Shown here in pieces: positions 1 to 9,190 of a DNA stretch of 64,000 nucleotides. Each line of letters opens with the position of its first letter. Within the stretch, counting starts at the first letter, position 1. The stretch is taken from contig NZ_JAKEVD010000007.1 of NCBI RefSeq assembly GCF_022398325.1, positions 125,234 to 189,233 on the forward strand, in the 5' to 3' direction. The stretch is from Shewanella sp. Isolate13 (GTDB taxonomy: Bacteria > Pseudomonadota > Gammaproteobacteria > Enterobacterales > Shewanellaceae). The translations under genes were made by a program, and so were the position numbers. Under the pieces are notes generated by a model. The model did no database searches and was not told the origin of the DNA. It saw only the letters and a program-made list of their open reading frames with translations.

Positions 1-2
1 GA

Positions 3-215
3 GGCATTAGCACCTACATAATCTTGGTGGGTAGCAAGTTTATGATCCTTGAAGCGATAAATGTGATGTTTGGCGAAAAGGTCTCATTTAGCGGGCCGTT
101 CAATGGTGTCGTCGCTTTCTTTGCCGTTGTGTTTACTATTCTCATTGCAGAGTTTGTAGTAGGTAAAATATATACAGGCTTGAATGACACCAATAAGCTG
201 CAAGTCGCATGCTGA
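3..215 (+). CDS. Membrane protein, C-terminal fragment (starts before the window)
   Basis: The reading frame is open from the first bases and ends at TGA 213-215, so only about 70 C-terminal residues are visible. They contain a hydrophobic stretch (around FNGVVAFFAVVFTILIAEF) followed by a short polar tail, which fits the last transmembrane helix of an integral membrane protein. A TTG at 24 could act as an internal start, but the frame continues upstream and no Shine-Dalgarno (SD) sequence precedes the TTG. I do not recognise the family. A terminator follows directly. Confidence 0.5.
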   Translation, partial: GISTYIILVGSKFMILEAINVMFGEKVSFSGPFNGVVAFFAVVFTILIAEFVVGKIYTGLNDTNKLQVAC

Positions 216-235
216 TCGGTTAATTTATCAATAGC

Positions 236-258
236 AAACCGCCTCAATAGGCGGTTTT
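236..258 (+). terminator. Rho-independent terminator after the membrane protein
   Basis: AAACCGCC and GGCGGTTT are separated by a six-base loop and followed by TTTGT. It sits 20 bases after the stop codon of the partial membrane-protein gene. The 3' U-tract on the plus strand and the A-tract on the other side mean it could work in both directions. Confidence 0.8.
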
Positions 259-513
259 GTGTTATCTGTAATCGAGCCACTTTCAACATAGAGGGGTTAT
301 CGCAAGTTGAGAACACTGGTCCGAAGTTATATGCCTGTTGTTTTTAGTTTGATAAGTCACTCTGCCGTAGCTTTCGCTTCCGTATCTTGGGTAACTATTG
401 AGCGGGTATTTGTTGATATAGAAGATCCTGGTCACTATTTACATCCACTAAACAGTTAGACAGAGTATGTTTTGATAGATTAGTAAGATTGAAAACTAAG
501 GGCAATACAGTTG

Positions 514-1206
514 ATGATAAGACAGGCTAGAGAGGCAAAACTGCTCGATATTGCAAGAGAGCTGATTCTTGAGCACGGCATGGTATCGTTTAAGTTCACC
601 GATATCACTAAACGAGCGGAAGTATCTCGAGCCACGCTGTATAAGTATTTCTCAGGCAAAGAAGATGTATTGGTGAGTCTGTTTGTTCATGATGCCGGTA
701 TTACTAAGCAAATGTTATTGGATATTCAGCTTGATTCTACGCTCAATAACCGAGAGAAAATTTTACTCAGTTTGCTGGCTCCTGTTGCAAGCTCAATGGA
801 AACGTTAAATCGTTCCGGCACCTTATTGTTAAGTGCCAATCCCGGGATTTTTATGTATGCGAGCGATAAACAGCAGGCTCGGCTAGAGCAGATCGTCTCC
901 GAAATAAGGAAAATCACCCTCGAGTTCTGGCTAGCTCCCTTTAAACTGGGGCAAATGGGCGTTGCGCAAGAGCAGTTAGAGGAGGTGATGGCATTGACCT
1001 TCCCTTATCAAAGGGGATGCATTGTCATCCCTCAAAGTGTGATGACCGTTGGTAAGCATATTCATTATCCTTTAAGAAAAGTATTTGAGAATTTGTTGAA
1101 ATCGACAGAGGCATTGAATTGGTGTGAGGAACACGCAAATGTTGATTATGAGAAAGTCTTAATTGGCATTGGTCGACATAAGAAAGAGGGCATGATTGCC
1201 TGTTAG
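514..1206 (+). CDS. TetR/AcrR family transcriptional regulator
   Basis: This is a 230-residue regulator with an N-terminal TetR helix-turn-helix at about residues 8-55 (LDIARELILEHG, then FTDITKRAEVSRATLYKYF), the most conserved part of the family. The C-terminal part is the variable ligand-binding and dimerisation domain. The start is ATG 514. A TTG three bases upstream is possible, and AAGGG at 498-502 serves either. It converges on the dms-like operon and is separated from it by a terminator, so nothing shows that it controls that operon. Its ligand cannot be predicted. Confidence 0.85.
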   Translation: MIRQAREAKLLDIARELILEHGMVSFKFTDITKRAEVSRATLYKYFSGKEDVLVSLFVHDAGITKQMLLDIQLDSTLNNREKILLSLLAPVASSMETLNRSGTLLLSANPGIFMYASDKQQARLEQIVSEIRKITLEFWLAPFKLGQMGVAQEQLEEVMALTFPYQRGCIVIPQSVMTVGKHIHYPLRKVFENLLKSTEALNWCEEHANVDYEKVLIGIGRHKKEGMIAC

Positions 1207-1211
1207 GTAGT

Positions 1212-1242
1212 AGGCCTTGCCCTGAGTGGGCGGCCTGTTTTG
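1212..1242 (+). terminator. Terminator after the TetR gene
   Basis: AGGCC..GCCC / GGGC.GGCCT form a stem with a short loop, followed by TGTTTT. It lies between the convergent TetR gene and the end of the dms-like operon. Confidence 0.6.
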
Positions 1243-1281
1243 CTTCATTACACAGAGCCGTCCTGGTTAGGCGCTATGTTG

Positions 1282-1647
1282 TCATATCATGCTGGTACTT
1301 TTACTTTGCGGGATTGATTCAATCAGTGGCTGCAGCAAAGGGCACCTTGCACTAGCTTGCTTAACAACATAAACCACAATGTTTTGTACATCGTTTCTTT
1401 CACTGTTTAAGGTGCACATCGCGCTGCCCATGCAGACATGGATAAAAGGCTCGATTTCGACATCCGCACGATAGGCCTCATCGATATAGTCTCGAGCAGA
1501 TGAGGCGATGTAATTGCTTACGGTTTCGCTAGATACTTGAGCAAATACTCTTGGGTGTATATCAAGAGAAGCGTTTATGTAGGTCTCAATCCAACTGGCA
1601 ACCTTGGCAATTTTATATTGTAGCTTTAAGGAACCGATTACCCCCAT
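1282..1647 (-). CDS. DmsH-like small protein, last gene of the dms-like operon
   Basis: This 121-residue soluble protein has no recognised catalytic motif and contains scattered cysteines. It overlaps the chaperone gene upstream by 10 bases, which implies translational coupling. In Shewanella, dms clusters have the order dmsEFABGH and the terminal small gene is called dmsH, with no established function. Position, size and coupling all fit that gene. The assignment rests on synteny rather than on a motif. It could be a second maturation factor for the molybdoenzyme, which is inference. Confidence 0.6.
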   Translation of the reverse strand: MGVIGSLKLQYKIAKVASWIETYINASLDIHPRVFAQVSSETVSNYIASSARDYIDEAYRADVEIEPFIHVCMGSAMCTLNSERNDVQNIVVYVVKQASARCPLLQPLIESIPQSKSTSMI

Positions 1648-2258
1648 AGCGTACGCTCTTGCACTATGACGCCATTAGACTCAACTAATACATCTAGGTA
1701 ATCTTTAAGTAATAATCCCCACCCTAAGTAGAAGTTAGTTTTAGCGTGCTCAATCGTTAGCTCTGCCACTCGATATGCCCATGGTGCTAAGTGCTCAGCA
1801 ACGACGGCTTGCAACTCAAAAGTCTTGTTTTGTTTAATGGTATATTCCACTAGTTGTAGAACCAGTGATAAGTGGTCGATAGGTTGGTTATCACCGTCTA
1901 CGGTATTGATTTTTATGCCTAAGCTATCGATAAGTTGTTGTAGTTTTTGCGTACTCGGCCCACACAGCAGGTTATCTTCACTCAAGTAGTATGAGCCCCA
2001 TAATGGCACCTTCATTTTCCCAGGGCCGATAAAAAGCTGATTAAAATCGAGTCGTAGTTCAGGTAACTGCTCACTGCTATATTGCTTCATGTAGTTGCTT
2101 ATAAGTGCAACACCTTCGCTACGGGTTTTACTTTCAGTCAGTAATGGATAGCACAGGTTGAAGTCATGTTCTTGATACATCTCCAGCATCTTATCGCTAG
2201 GATCATGATACATGTTGGCCGCTAAGATTGGGGTTATTTCAGCTAATGCGTTATTCAT
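1638..2258 (-). CDS. dmsG: TorD/DmsD-family molybdoenzyme chaperone (DmsG-like)
   Basis: This 206-residue cytoplasmic protein is probably the system-specific chaperone that binds the Tat signal of the DmsA subunit and assists cofactor loading before export. TorD-family features include the segment LRLDFNQLFIGPGKMKVPLWGSYYLSE (residues about 69-95; similar to the F..LF.GPG.....P.ESVY pattern) and an all-helical composition. The start is ATG 2258, with TGGAG six bases upstream. The ORF extends nine codons further without a ribosome site. A terminator-like hairpin precedes the gene inside the operon, which may lower chaperone output relative to the structural genes. Confidence 0.82.
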   Translation of the reverse strand: MNNALAEITPILAANMYHDPSDKMLEMYQEHDFNLCYPLLTESKTRSEGVALISNYMKQYSSEQLPELRLDFNQLFIGPGKMKVPLWGSYYLSEDNLLCGPSTQKLQQLIDSLGIKINTVDGDNQPIDHLSLVLQLVEYTIKQNKTFELQAVVAEHLAPWAYRVAELTIEHAKTNFYLGWGLLLKDYLDVLVESNGVIVQERTLWG

Positions 2259-2274
2259 ATTTACTCCAGGATAA

Positions 2275-2296
2275 AAGGCGGCCAAGTGGCCGCCTT
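2275..2296 (-). terminator. Intra-operon hairpin with U-tract (partial terminator) before dmsG
   Basis: A perfect 9-bp stem AAGGCGGCC / GGCCGCCTT with a four-base loop is followed on the minus strand by TTTTATCC. It lies between the stop codon of the lipoprotein gene (2307) and the dmsG start (2258). The likely role is partial termination or mRNA end protection, so that structural subunits exceed the chaperone. Confidence 0.6.
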
Positions 2297-2306
2297 GAAG
2301 AGATAT

Positions 2307-4394
2307 CTACTTATCTAAGCTAGGCTCGTATTGGTAGAACTCAAGACCAGAAGTAGGGCCCACGTTACACCAAGTTGATGTACCAAAGTACAGCTTATCG
2401 TCGATATCGACGACGTTACGGACACCGTTAGAGCACTGGTTACCGAAACCGTTAGTGGTTAGCTTACGTGCTTTACCGTCAGCTTCGATGATTGCTAGAT
2501 CGCCACCTGGAATAAACTCATCGGCTAGACCGTTCGCTTCCATCTCATTTTTTGTGTAATCGTACATCCACATGGCTGGGTTGTTAGCCATTTGGTTCTT
2601 CCACTCACGGTTCTGGAATACGATACCGTCGAATAACATGTACTCACCTGCATAGGCATTGAACAGTAGATCATGAAGACCTGAGAATGCATCGAAGAAG
2701 CCCCAGAATAACTTGCCGTCTTTGGCTATCGAGGTCCAAGAGTAAACGTTCCCCGGGTTGCCCATGCCAGCCTCGCCATGGGTAGGCTTCTTACCGAGCA
2801 AGTTTGGTGTCGCTTTCCAGCCGTTACCATCGTTAACCTGCATGGTCTCGTAACCGTATAGCAGCTCTACCTTAGAGGTGTCACCATCGCTTACCGCATC
2901 GATATTGTTAAGATTAATACGGAAGATCGAAGTCGCGCGCCATTCGTTGATCATAAACTCTTTGTGATTGATCTCTTTATTGGCATCAATGACTGAGTAA
3001 TCATGTGGATCAAGACCTGTTAACTCGGTAAATAGCTCCGGATCGGCCTTAGCAAAGTGCTTATAAGCCGCATCAGTGCCTTGATGGTAAGTACCGAAGT
3101 ACATGTAGCCATCGTTTATCGCACTGGTTCCCCATTTGGCACCCCAGCGACCTTTAGTATCTGGGTCGTATTGATCCATACCGAAGACTTCGCGGAATGT
3201 TAATTGGTTCTCTACCGTGTAACCTGCTGTAGGGATAGGATCAGAGATTAGAATGACAGACTCTTTGTACTTATCGTTACGTACACCCTCTTTGTAGACA
3301 AAAGGATGCGCAGAAGCCGACATGATCAGACGCTCAGTACCATCGCTGTGGGTGAATTGACGCCAGTCACCAACCATACCGTACTGGACGCCATCGGCTG
3401 TCTCTTCATTATCAAGTTGAGTCGAGACCTTACTCCAGCCTGTGGTAGTGAGTGGGTCTGTACCTTCGATATTACCACCGGCAAACGGATCATCTTGTGT
3501 ACCTACCCAGCGAAGTAGTTGAGTTGGACCGTCACCCGCTTGAGTCATCCCCGTCTCAGCACCAACAAGAGTGTAAAAGCCAGTCGTGCCGTCAGGATGC
3601 TCTAAGGTGCGGAAGCGACGCGTAGTGTCACCGACAATATCACGGTAGCCGATGAATGAGCGCTCCTTAGCATTGAATACGAATAGACGTAGACGCCCCT
3701 GATCGCTAGTCGTCTTCCAATGTCCGGCAACAAATACTAGGTCGCCAACAGTACCTGCGGCACGGAAACCATAGGTATTATTGATTGGCTTGAATGCTTC
3801 GGTGAACTGAGGGCCGCCAGATGTCAGCATGCTCTCATGAATTACCTCTTTTTCGCCAGTGCGGAAGTTGTAGATGAAGATCTGTGATGGTGTGCCAGTC
3901 GTACCCGGTACTGAGCAACCAGTCGTCTCACTTTCAAAAGTGGTCAGCTCAATTGGCATTGCGATATTTTGGTATGGCCACACACACCAACCGTTAGAGA
4001 TGGTGCCCATCCATAACTCTTCACCATTTTCAGCGCTGTCATAGACAGTCGTGCCCCATGGGTAAGAAGCGTTACGCATCTCTTTGTATCCCGCAGGCAT
4101 AGTATTTTCCCAGTCACGCAGAGGGTCGTACTCGTTAGTCGGGCTGGTGGCGCTGTAGAATGCACCGTCTACAATAGTGCGACCTGCATGTACAAATGGG
4201 CCATCTACTGCTGGTGGATCAGCTGGGTCGGTTGGATCTGTCGGATCGCCCGGCTCTGTTACTGGGCATTCATCAGGGCTTGAGACCTCAGAGCCGTTTT
4301 CGCAGACATATATTGTTTCTGAGTCGTCATCAGAACAGCCAGTAACCATAGCACCTGCAAGCAGGATAGCGACAAGAGAAAGTTTAGTATTCAT
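2307..4394 (-). CDS. Large secreted lipoprotein of unknown function inside the dms-like operon
   Basis: This 695-residue protein has a lipoprotein signal peptide ending in the lipobox VTGC (Cys20), then an acidic stretch and a Thr/Pro/Asp-rich linker (TDPTDPADPP, about residues 52-61). The rest is a large soluble domain rich in Gly, Trp and Tyr with several repeated W-x-x-blade-like segments, which suggests a beta-propeller-type fold, but I cannot name the family. It has no CxxCH haem motif. The gene begins one base after dmsB stops, with AGGT inside the end of dmsB as ribosome site, so it is firmly part of the operon. The dmsEFABGH clusters I know lack it. Surface location next to the exported reductase is likely. 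It could be a substrate-binding or accessory subunit. Confidence 0.75.
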   Translation of the reverse strand: MNTKLSLVAILLAGAMVTGCSDDDSETIYVCENGSEVSSPDECPVTEPGDPTDPTDPADPPAVDGPFVHAGRTIVDGAFYSATSPTNEYDPLRDWENTMPAGYKEMRNASYPWGTTVYDSAENGEELWMGTISNGWCVWPYQNIAMPIELTTFESETTGCSVPGTTGTPSQIFIYNFRTGEKEVIHESMLTSGGPQFTEAFKPINNTYGFRAAGTVGDLVFVAGHWKTTSDQGRLRLFVFNAKERSFIGYRDIVGDTTRRFRTLEHPDGTTGFYTLVGAETGMTQAGDGPTQLLRWVGTQDDPFAGGNIEGTDPLTTTGWSKVSTQLDNEETADGVQYGMVGDWRQFTHSDGTERLIMSASAHPFVYKEGVRNDKYKESVILISDPIPTAGYTVENQLTFREVFGMDQYDPDTKGRWGAKWGTSAINDGYMYFGTYHQGTDAAYKHFAKADPELFTELTGLDPHDYSVIDANKEINHKEFMINEWRATSIFRINLNNIDAVSDGDTSKVELLYGYETMQVNDGNGWKATPNLLGKKPTHGEAGMGNPGNVYSWTSIAKDGKLFWGFFDAFSGLHDLLFNAYAGEYMLFDGIVFQNREWKNQMANNPAMWMYDYTKNEMEANGLADEFIPGGDLAIIEADGKARKLTTNGFGNQCSNGVRNVVDIDDKLYFGTSTWCNVGPTSGLEFYQYEPSLDK

Positions 4395-4395
4395 G

Positions 4396-5013
4396 TTATA
4401 CCTCGTTTGGATTTACTACAGAACCGGCACCTGAACCTACAGGTTGGCCGTCTGGATGAACTCTAATAATTAGGTTTGGTTTGGTAATGCTTGCTGCCGG
4501 TAGCGGGGCTATTTCGGCCGTTTCACCGTATTTGGCGCGCAAATCATCGATGGGACCAAAGTCCAGTGCACGATGGATGCAGCTATCGACACACATGGGT
4601 CGCTTACCAGCGTTGAGACGGTCGATACAGCCGTCACATTTGGTCATCTTGCCTCGCTCTGTATCAAGCTGCGGTGCATCATAAGGGCAGGCCTGAGCGC
4701 AAGATGAGCAGCCGATACAGATGTCGTCATGCACTAACACCAAGCCGTCTTCGATGCGCTTATGCATGGCACCCGTCGGGCAAGCTTTAGTACAAGCCGG
4801 AGTATCACAGTGGTTACACGATATTGACGTGTAGTAGGCAAAGACGGATTGGGAGAACACGCCATTACCATTGTCGGTGCAGCTTCCGCCTGCATACTCA
4901 TATACGCGGCGAAAGTTACGTCCTACATTCAGGTCATTCTTATCTTTACAGGAAACCATACAGGCCTTGCAGCCTGAGCAGATTGCTGTATCAACATAGA
5001 ATCCTAATTGCAT
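4396..5013 (-). CDS. dmsB: DmsB-like 4x[4Fe-4S] electron-transfer subunit
   Basis: This 205-residue ferredoxin-like subunit passes electrons between the cytochrome/porin module and the molybdenum site of DmsA. It has four cysteine clusters: CSGCKACMVSC (about residues 14-24), CNHCDTPACTKACP (about 62-75), CIGCSSCAQACP (about 98-109) and KCDGCIDRL...CVDSC (about 123-143). It has no signal peptide of its own, as is normal for a subunit exported with its Tat-carrying partner. It lies nine bases downstream of dmsA. The length matches DmsB (about 205 residues). Confidence 0.93.
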   Translation of the reverse strand: MQLGFYVDTAICSGCKACMVSCKDKNDLNVGRNFRRVYEYAGGSCTDNGNGVFSQSVFAYYTSISCNHCDTPACTKACPTGAMHKRIEDGLVLVHDDICIGCSSCAQACPYDAPQLDTERGKMTKCDGCIDRLNAGKRPMCVDSCIHRALDFGPIDDLRAKYGETAEIAPLPAASITKPNLIIRVHPDGQPVGSGAGSVVNPNEV

Positions 5014-5022
5014 ATTTTGCTC

Positions 5023-7473
5023 CTATGCCGAGTAGACTTTGACTCGGTTAGTATTAGAACGGAATGATTTAGCAACCGGGCTTGGCTTACTATCGGTTAA
5101 GGTATTTGCACAGCCACCCACATCGATATCACCCTTCATTCGGCGCCACTGCCCCTGAGGCATTGCCACTACGCCAGGCACAATGCGAGGGGTCACGCGG
5201 ACGGTGATTTCAAGCTTGCCTCTGCGGCTCTCAACGATGACCTTTTGACCGTTGAGAACGCCAATGGAGCCTGCGTCTACGGGGTTTAGCCATAGGTGAT
5301 GCTCTAGAACCTCATTGAGCCATGGGGTACTGGCATGAATACTGTGGGCACTGTGTTTACCGTGATAGTTAATGCACTGCAGTGGATACTCAGAAGCGGT
5401 TGCATCTTCGTATGACTCATCACAGGCAAAGTACACGGGGAGTGGATTGATCTCGTCGCTGCCTTCGGCTTGGGATTGTTTACTCTCAAAATATTGCGAG
5501 TAGATCTCGACCTTGCCGCTGGGTGTACCTAGTGGGTTGGTCGCCGGGTCGCTGATGAAGTCACGAATTTTCCCCACGTTTGGGTGTTCAGGCGCTTGTT
5601 GGCGCTGTGGGCCGAAACTGACAAACTCCTCAAAGGTGTCGCCTTGGATCCAAGGGTTACTCTTCTTAAATTCCGAGTAAACTTTGCGTACTTGATCTAA
5701 ATAGGTCATGCCGCCATTGGTGAACTTACTGCCTATACCGAGTTTATCGGCGATCATATGACAGATATCGTAGGCCGGTTTGCATTCAAACATCGGCTCG
5801 ATTGAAGGTGTGATGCCGTATGCATACATTAAAGAGCCACAATCCATCTTGTTGTAGCTTTGGATGACATCGTACATCTCAAGCCAGCTGACTTCTGGCA
5901 GGATGATATCGGCGTACTTAGCCGATGCAGTCATATGCTGTTCAACCACAACCACGTAATCGACTAAGCTTTCGTCGTTAAGTAGACGGTCGGCTCGGTT
6001 AATATCGCCGTTCTGGTTTGCCAGCATATTAGAAGATGCTAACCACAAGAAGCGCACGTTAGTATCTAGTGGCTTATCGGCTGCCATAAGTTCAGGATCT
6101 GAGTAGCGAACGTCATGGGTGCTTGGCTTCATCTGAGTACCAAACTCGATGGCATCGAGGTGCGATGCTGCAGGAATCGTCACGTCCATGATTTTCATGT
6201 TCATCAGATCTTTCAGCGTATCTGCTGGCATCATGGCGTAATGAGACAAGCCACCATTGCCTGGCGTACCGCCGTGGTTCATGCCAGCGCCGGAGATCTT
6301 ACCGACCAGCAGTGGCAACATCATCACTGCGCGCGCATTATTCTCGCCGTTACCCTGGCGTTGAGGACCAAAACCTTGGGTGACAAATGGTGCTGCAGCC
6401 GTACCAATCGCCTGTGCTATTTCACGGATCTTCTCTGCCGGAATACCACAGATGGCTTCGGCGCGTTCGGGCGTTTTAGCAATGCCATCGGTGATACCAG
6501 TGATGTATTCCACGTACTTATCGTGGCCATAGGTGTACGTCTCAAGGAAGGGGATATCAGCGTATCCATCTTCTATTAGTACGTTTGCGATTGCCTCACA
6601 CAATGCTGCATCAGTACCGGGGCGGATAGGTACCCACTCGTCAGTCGCTGTTACTGCTGTATCGGTGAATCTTGGATCGATATAGTAGGTCTTGAAGTTG
6701 TTTTTCTGCTTAACATTTAGATACTCATAACCAGAGCCTGCGCCGCCAAGGCGAGCCTCCATAGGGTTATAGCCAAAACAGACCATCAGATCGCTGCTTT
6801 CTAGGCTGCGCAAGCTAGAGCCAGTATTCCAAAAGCCAACGGTATCGCCAGCGTTAGAGGCAAGGTAGCCATACATGCCTGCAGACCCTTCACGATACTG
6901 TGATGCCGAGTAATCGTTATGGAAGAACAGGCATCCACCCGCTATATTCAGCAGACGTACACTCGATTGGGTTACGCCTGTGTTTAGGTCGTGAGAGCCA
7001 CCACCAAGCGGCATGAAGATGGCATTTTTACCATATTGTGCGTAAGTCTTTTGTAGCGCCTCGGCAACACTGGTTACGGCCTCTTCCCAGCTGATGCGAA
7101 CGAACTCATCAGAGCCACGGCGTCCTACACGTTTCATTGGATACTTGAGGCGATCATGGTTGTAGACTTTCTGACGCATAGAGCGTCCGCGCGGACAAGG
7201 ACGGATCTCATGATCGAAGCTGTTCCAATCATCAGTTCTTTTGCCTTCGGTTTCGATGCGTGTGATCACGCCATCTTTACTGTGCACCTTTAAAGGACAT
7301 GCTTGCCAGCAGTTGCTGGCGCATGTTCCCCATGTTGTACCTTCTCCAGCGGGAGGCAGCACGGGATCATTAGGGGGCAGCAGAGGATCGCTAGCACTGC
7401 TGCTGTCACAGCCGGTAACAGTGGCTACCGCAGTTGCAGCTGCGGTGAATTTAAGAAACGTACGACGTTCCAT
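5023..7473 (-). CDS. dmsA: DmsA-like molybdopterin oxidoreductase, Tat-exported lipoprotein
   Basis: This 816-residue catalytic subunit belongs to the DMSO reductase family and carries a bis-MGD molybdenum cofactor. The N-terminus ERRTFLKF is a Tat motif, followed by a hydrophobic stretch and the lipobox VTGC (Cys22), so it is a Tat-exported lipoprotein. The first iron-sulfur site is CASNCWQAC (about residues 51-59) with a fourth Cys in PCPRGRSM. The part following it (VYNHDRLKYPMKRVGRRG) is very close to E. coli DmsA. The C-terminal dinucleotide-binding domain includes NYHGKHSAHSIHASTPW and the final VARV-like segment. Shewanella DmsA acts on the cell surface. DMSO is the family substrate, but related enzymes reduce other oxyanions or oxides, so the true acceptor is not certain. 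Confidence 0.9.
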   Translation of the reverse strand: MERRTFLKFTAAATAVATVTGCDSSSASDPLLPPNDPVLPPAGEGTTWGTCASNCWQACPLKVHSKDGVITRIETEGKRTDDWNSFDHEIRPCPRGRSMRQKVYNHDRLKYPMKRVGRRGSDEFVRISWEEAVTSVAEALQKTYAQYGKNAIFMPLGGGSHDLNTGVTQSSVRLLNIAGGCLFFHNDYSASQYREGSAGMYGYLASNAGDTVGFWNTGSSLRSLESSDLMVCFGYNPMEARLGGAGSGYEYLNVKQKNNFKTYYIDPRFTDTAVTATDEWVPIRPGTDAALCEAIANVLIEDGYADIPFLETYTYGHDKYVEYITGITDGIAKTPERAEAICGIPAEKIREIAQAIGTAAAPFVTQGFGPQRQGNGENNARAVMMLPLLVGKISGAGMNHGGTPGNGGLSHYAMMPADTLKDLMNMKIMDVTIPAASHLDAIEFGTQMKPSTHDVRYSDPELMAADKPLDTNVRFLWLASSNMLANQNGDINRADRLLNDESLVDYVVVVEQHMTASAKYADIILPEVSWLEMYDVIQSYNKMDCGSLMYAYGITPSIEPMFECKPAYDICHMIADKLGIGSKFTNGGMTYLDQVRKVYSEFKKSNPWIQGDTFEEFVSFGPQRQQAPEHPNVGKIRDFISDPATNPLGTPSGKVEIYSQYFESKQSQAEGSDEINPLPVYFACDESYEDATASEYPLQCINYHGKHSAHSIHASTPWLNEVLEHHLWLNPVDAGSIGVLNGQKVIVESRRGKLEITVRVTPRIVPGVVAMPQGQWRRMKGDIDVGGCANTLTDSKPSPVAKSFRSNTNRVKVYSA

Positions 7474-7483
7474 AATGATTACC

Positions 7484-9184
7484 TCAAAGCTTTATTGTGA
7501 AAAATGCACCGATCTTGTGGTCGGTGTAATTTTGATTGAGGTCAGCAATAGAGTTGATGGCTTCAATCGGTTGGTTGGCGTAATTCGTGTCGTAGTGGCG
7601 TTCGTAGGTGTAAGCCAAGCGAGTCGAGAAACGCGCATTGATGCGGTAATCCATATGGACTTCAGCAAGGTGTTGGTACTGGTAGTAATCACCCATTTCG
7701 GTGCTATCGACCGAAGTATCACTGCCAGAAAACGAGAAGGTGTAAGAGCTGCCGATTGAGATATCGTCGTTAATTTGGTATTGCTCTAGGCCAAAACCAA
7801 AGTAGCTAAATTCATCTGCAATCTCGGTGTTATGCAGTTCTAGGCTATCGATAGTTTGAATACCTGCGTAAGCATTCAACACTAACTGCTCTGTGAATCG
7901 ATAGAAGCCATCGATATTGAGCGAGACTTCGTCAGACTCTTTTAGTGCCGAACTGTTACTGTATTCGTCACTGGCTAAGGTCACTTTGAGGTTGGCGCCA
8001 TAGTTGTTGTGGCTATAGCCGACGCCAAACTCAGTGCTGAGGCGGTCGCGATCGGCTAAGTAGTATTTTTCAAAAATATCCTCGCCAATGCGGTAATCTG
8101 AGCCATTGCGTTCGCCGCTGCTGAGCTTAACGTGAGAGTTAAGCGCGCCTAAGCGGTAGTCGATACGAGCAAATAGTTCACTCTCTTGGGTCTCTTCACG
8201 GTCACTGTCTGAGCGAGTACGGTCATTTTGCTCGAAACCGGCGCTAAACTTAGCATTGCCTAAACGGTAGCTAGCATCGACGCCGTAACGAGTCTTGCTG
8301 GTATCGATTGGGGTGTTAATCGCTTCAAAAAATTCATAAGAGCCGCTGACATTATCGCGGTCACTGTAGCTGTAGAAACCTGCTAGCTTAATGCCTGCAA
8401 AGCGAGAGCTGATGCGAGCGTTATAGTCGAGGGTTTCCACTTCACCGTCGAAGTTTAAGATAGGTACTAATGAGTTTTCTTGCTCAATCGCCTCGTCCTG
8501 AATCATCTTGCCAGAGGCTGCGCTCATGCTGAGGCGGGTAGTGCCGAAGTTAAGGCTGCCTTTTACGCTAGCTTGTTGTGCACGGTTATCGGCATCGATA
8601 CCAGCATTATCGGTAAAGTCTGAGTTAAAGGCGGCAACGCCTAGATTCCAGAAATCACCGTGCAGCTGCACACCCGCATTCATCACTTGAGTCGTATGGT
8701 CGATGGTCTCTAAGTAATTGGTTGGCTTAGGATCAACCACAGAGCTAATGCGCTGGCCCTGTTTGTCCTCGCTGCTCGCTTTTACAAAGGCGGTGAGCAA
8801 CTGGTTTTGGTATTGGGCGCCAGCGATTAACTGTTTGCGTTCAGCACCAATATCGTTGTCATCTAAGTTCCAACGGTCAACATAGGCCAGCTCCAAGGCA
8901 AAGTTGCCGTAGTAAGCCGCTGCTTTTAGACGGCCGTTGTCAGCCCCCGCATTGTTAGCATCGACGCTGTAGTGCTGGCTTTGGATATCGGCACTGACAC
9001 CATATTGATTATCTAAGTGAGTGCTTTGCTCAGTCATCACGCCAACCGTGTTGTGTTGCTCTGGTGCAACACAACGCTTGCAGGCGTAGTCTGTTTCAAT
9101 ATCTTGCGGTACAGCAAAGTTAGCTGCACTGGCGTTGGCTGAGAGAACAGCGAGCGCCACTAACGTAAGTTTAGCTTTCATCAT
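7484..9184 (-). CDS. dmsF: MtrB/DmsF-type outer-membrane beta-barrel
   Basis: This 566-residue precursor has a Sec signal peptide ending near ANASA (about residues 15-19). Mature MtrB/PioB-family proteins carry a CxxC near the N-terminus, and here it is CKRC at about residues 34-37. The remainder alternates polar and aromatic residues typical of a 24-28-strand barrel and ends in a hydrophobic strand finishing FFTIKL. The barrel houses the decaheme cytochrome and lets electrons cross the outer membrane to DmsAB. The gene is six bases downstream of dmsE and ten upstream of dmsA. At 566 residues it is shorter than MtrB (about 690), as DmsF proteins are. Confidence 0.88.
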   Translation of the reverse strand: MMKAKLTLVALAVLSANASAANFAVPQDIETDYACKRCVAPEQHNTVGVMTEQSTHLDNQYGVSADIQSQHYSVDANNAGADNGRLKAAAYYGNFALELAYVDRWNLDDNDIGAERKQLIAGAQYQNQLLTAFVKASSEDKQGQRISSVVDPKPTNYLETIDHTTQVMNAGVQLHGDFWNLGVAAFNSDFTDNAGIDADNRAQQASVKGSLNFGTTRLSMSAASGKMIQDEAIEQENSLVPILNFDGEVETLDYNARISSRFAGIKLAGFYSYSDRDNVSGSYEFFEAINTPIDTSKTRYGVDASYRLGNAKFSAGFEQNDRTRSDSDREETQESELFARIDYRLGALNSHVKLSSGERNGSDYRIGEDIFEKYYLADRDRLSTEFGVGYSHNNYGANLKVTLASDEYSNSSALKESDEVSLNIDGFYRFTEQLVLNAYAGIQTIDSLELHNTEIADEFSYFGFGLEQYQINDDISIGSSYTFSFSGSDTSVDSTEMGDYYQYQHLAEVHMDYRINARFSTRLAYTYERHYDTNYANQPIEAINSIADLNQNYTDHKIGAFFTIKL

Positions 9185-9190
9185 CAGTTC

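Noticed and set aside
6115..6579. 154-codon ORF opposite dmsA
   Set aside because: Antisense shadow of a strongly conserved molybdoenzyme; no domain or start signal of its own.
7241..7759. 172-codon ORF opposite the dmsA/dmsF junction
   Set aside because: Complement of the Tat signal region and the MtrB-type C-terminus; no coding features of its own.
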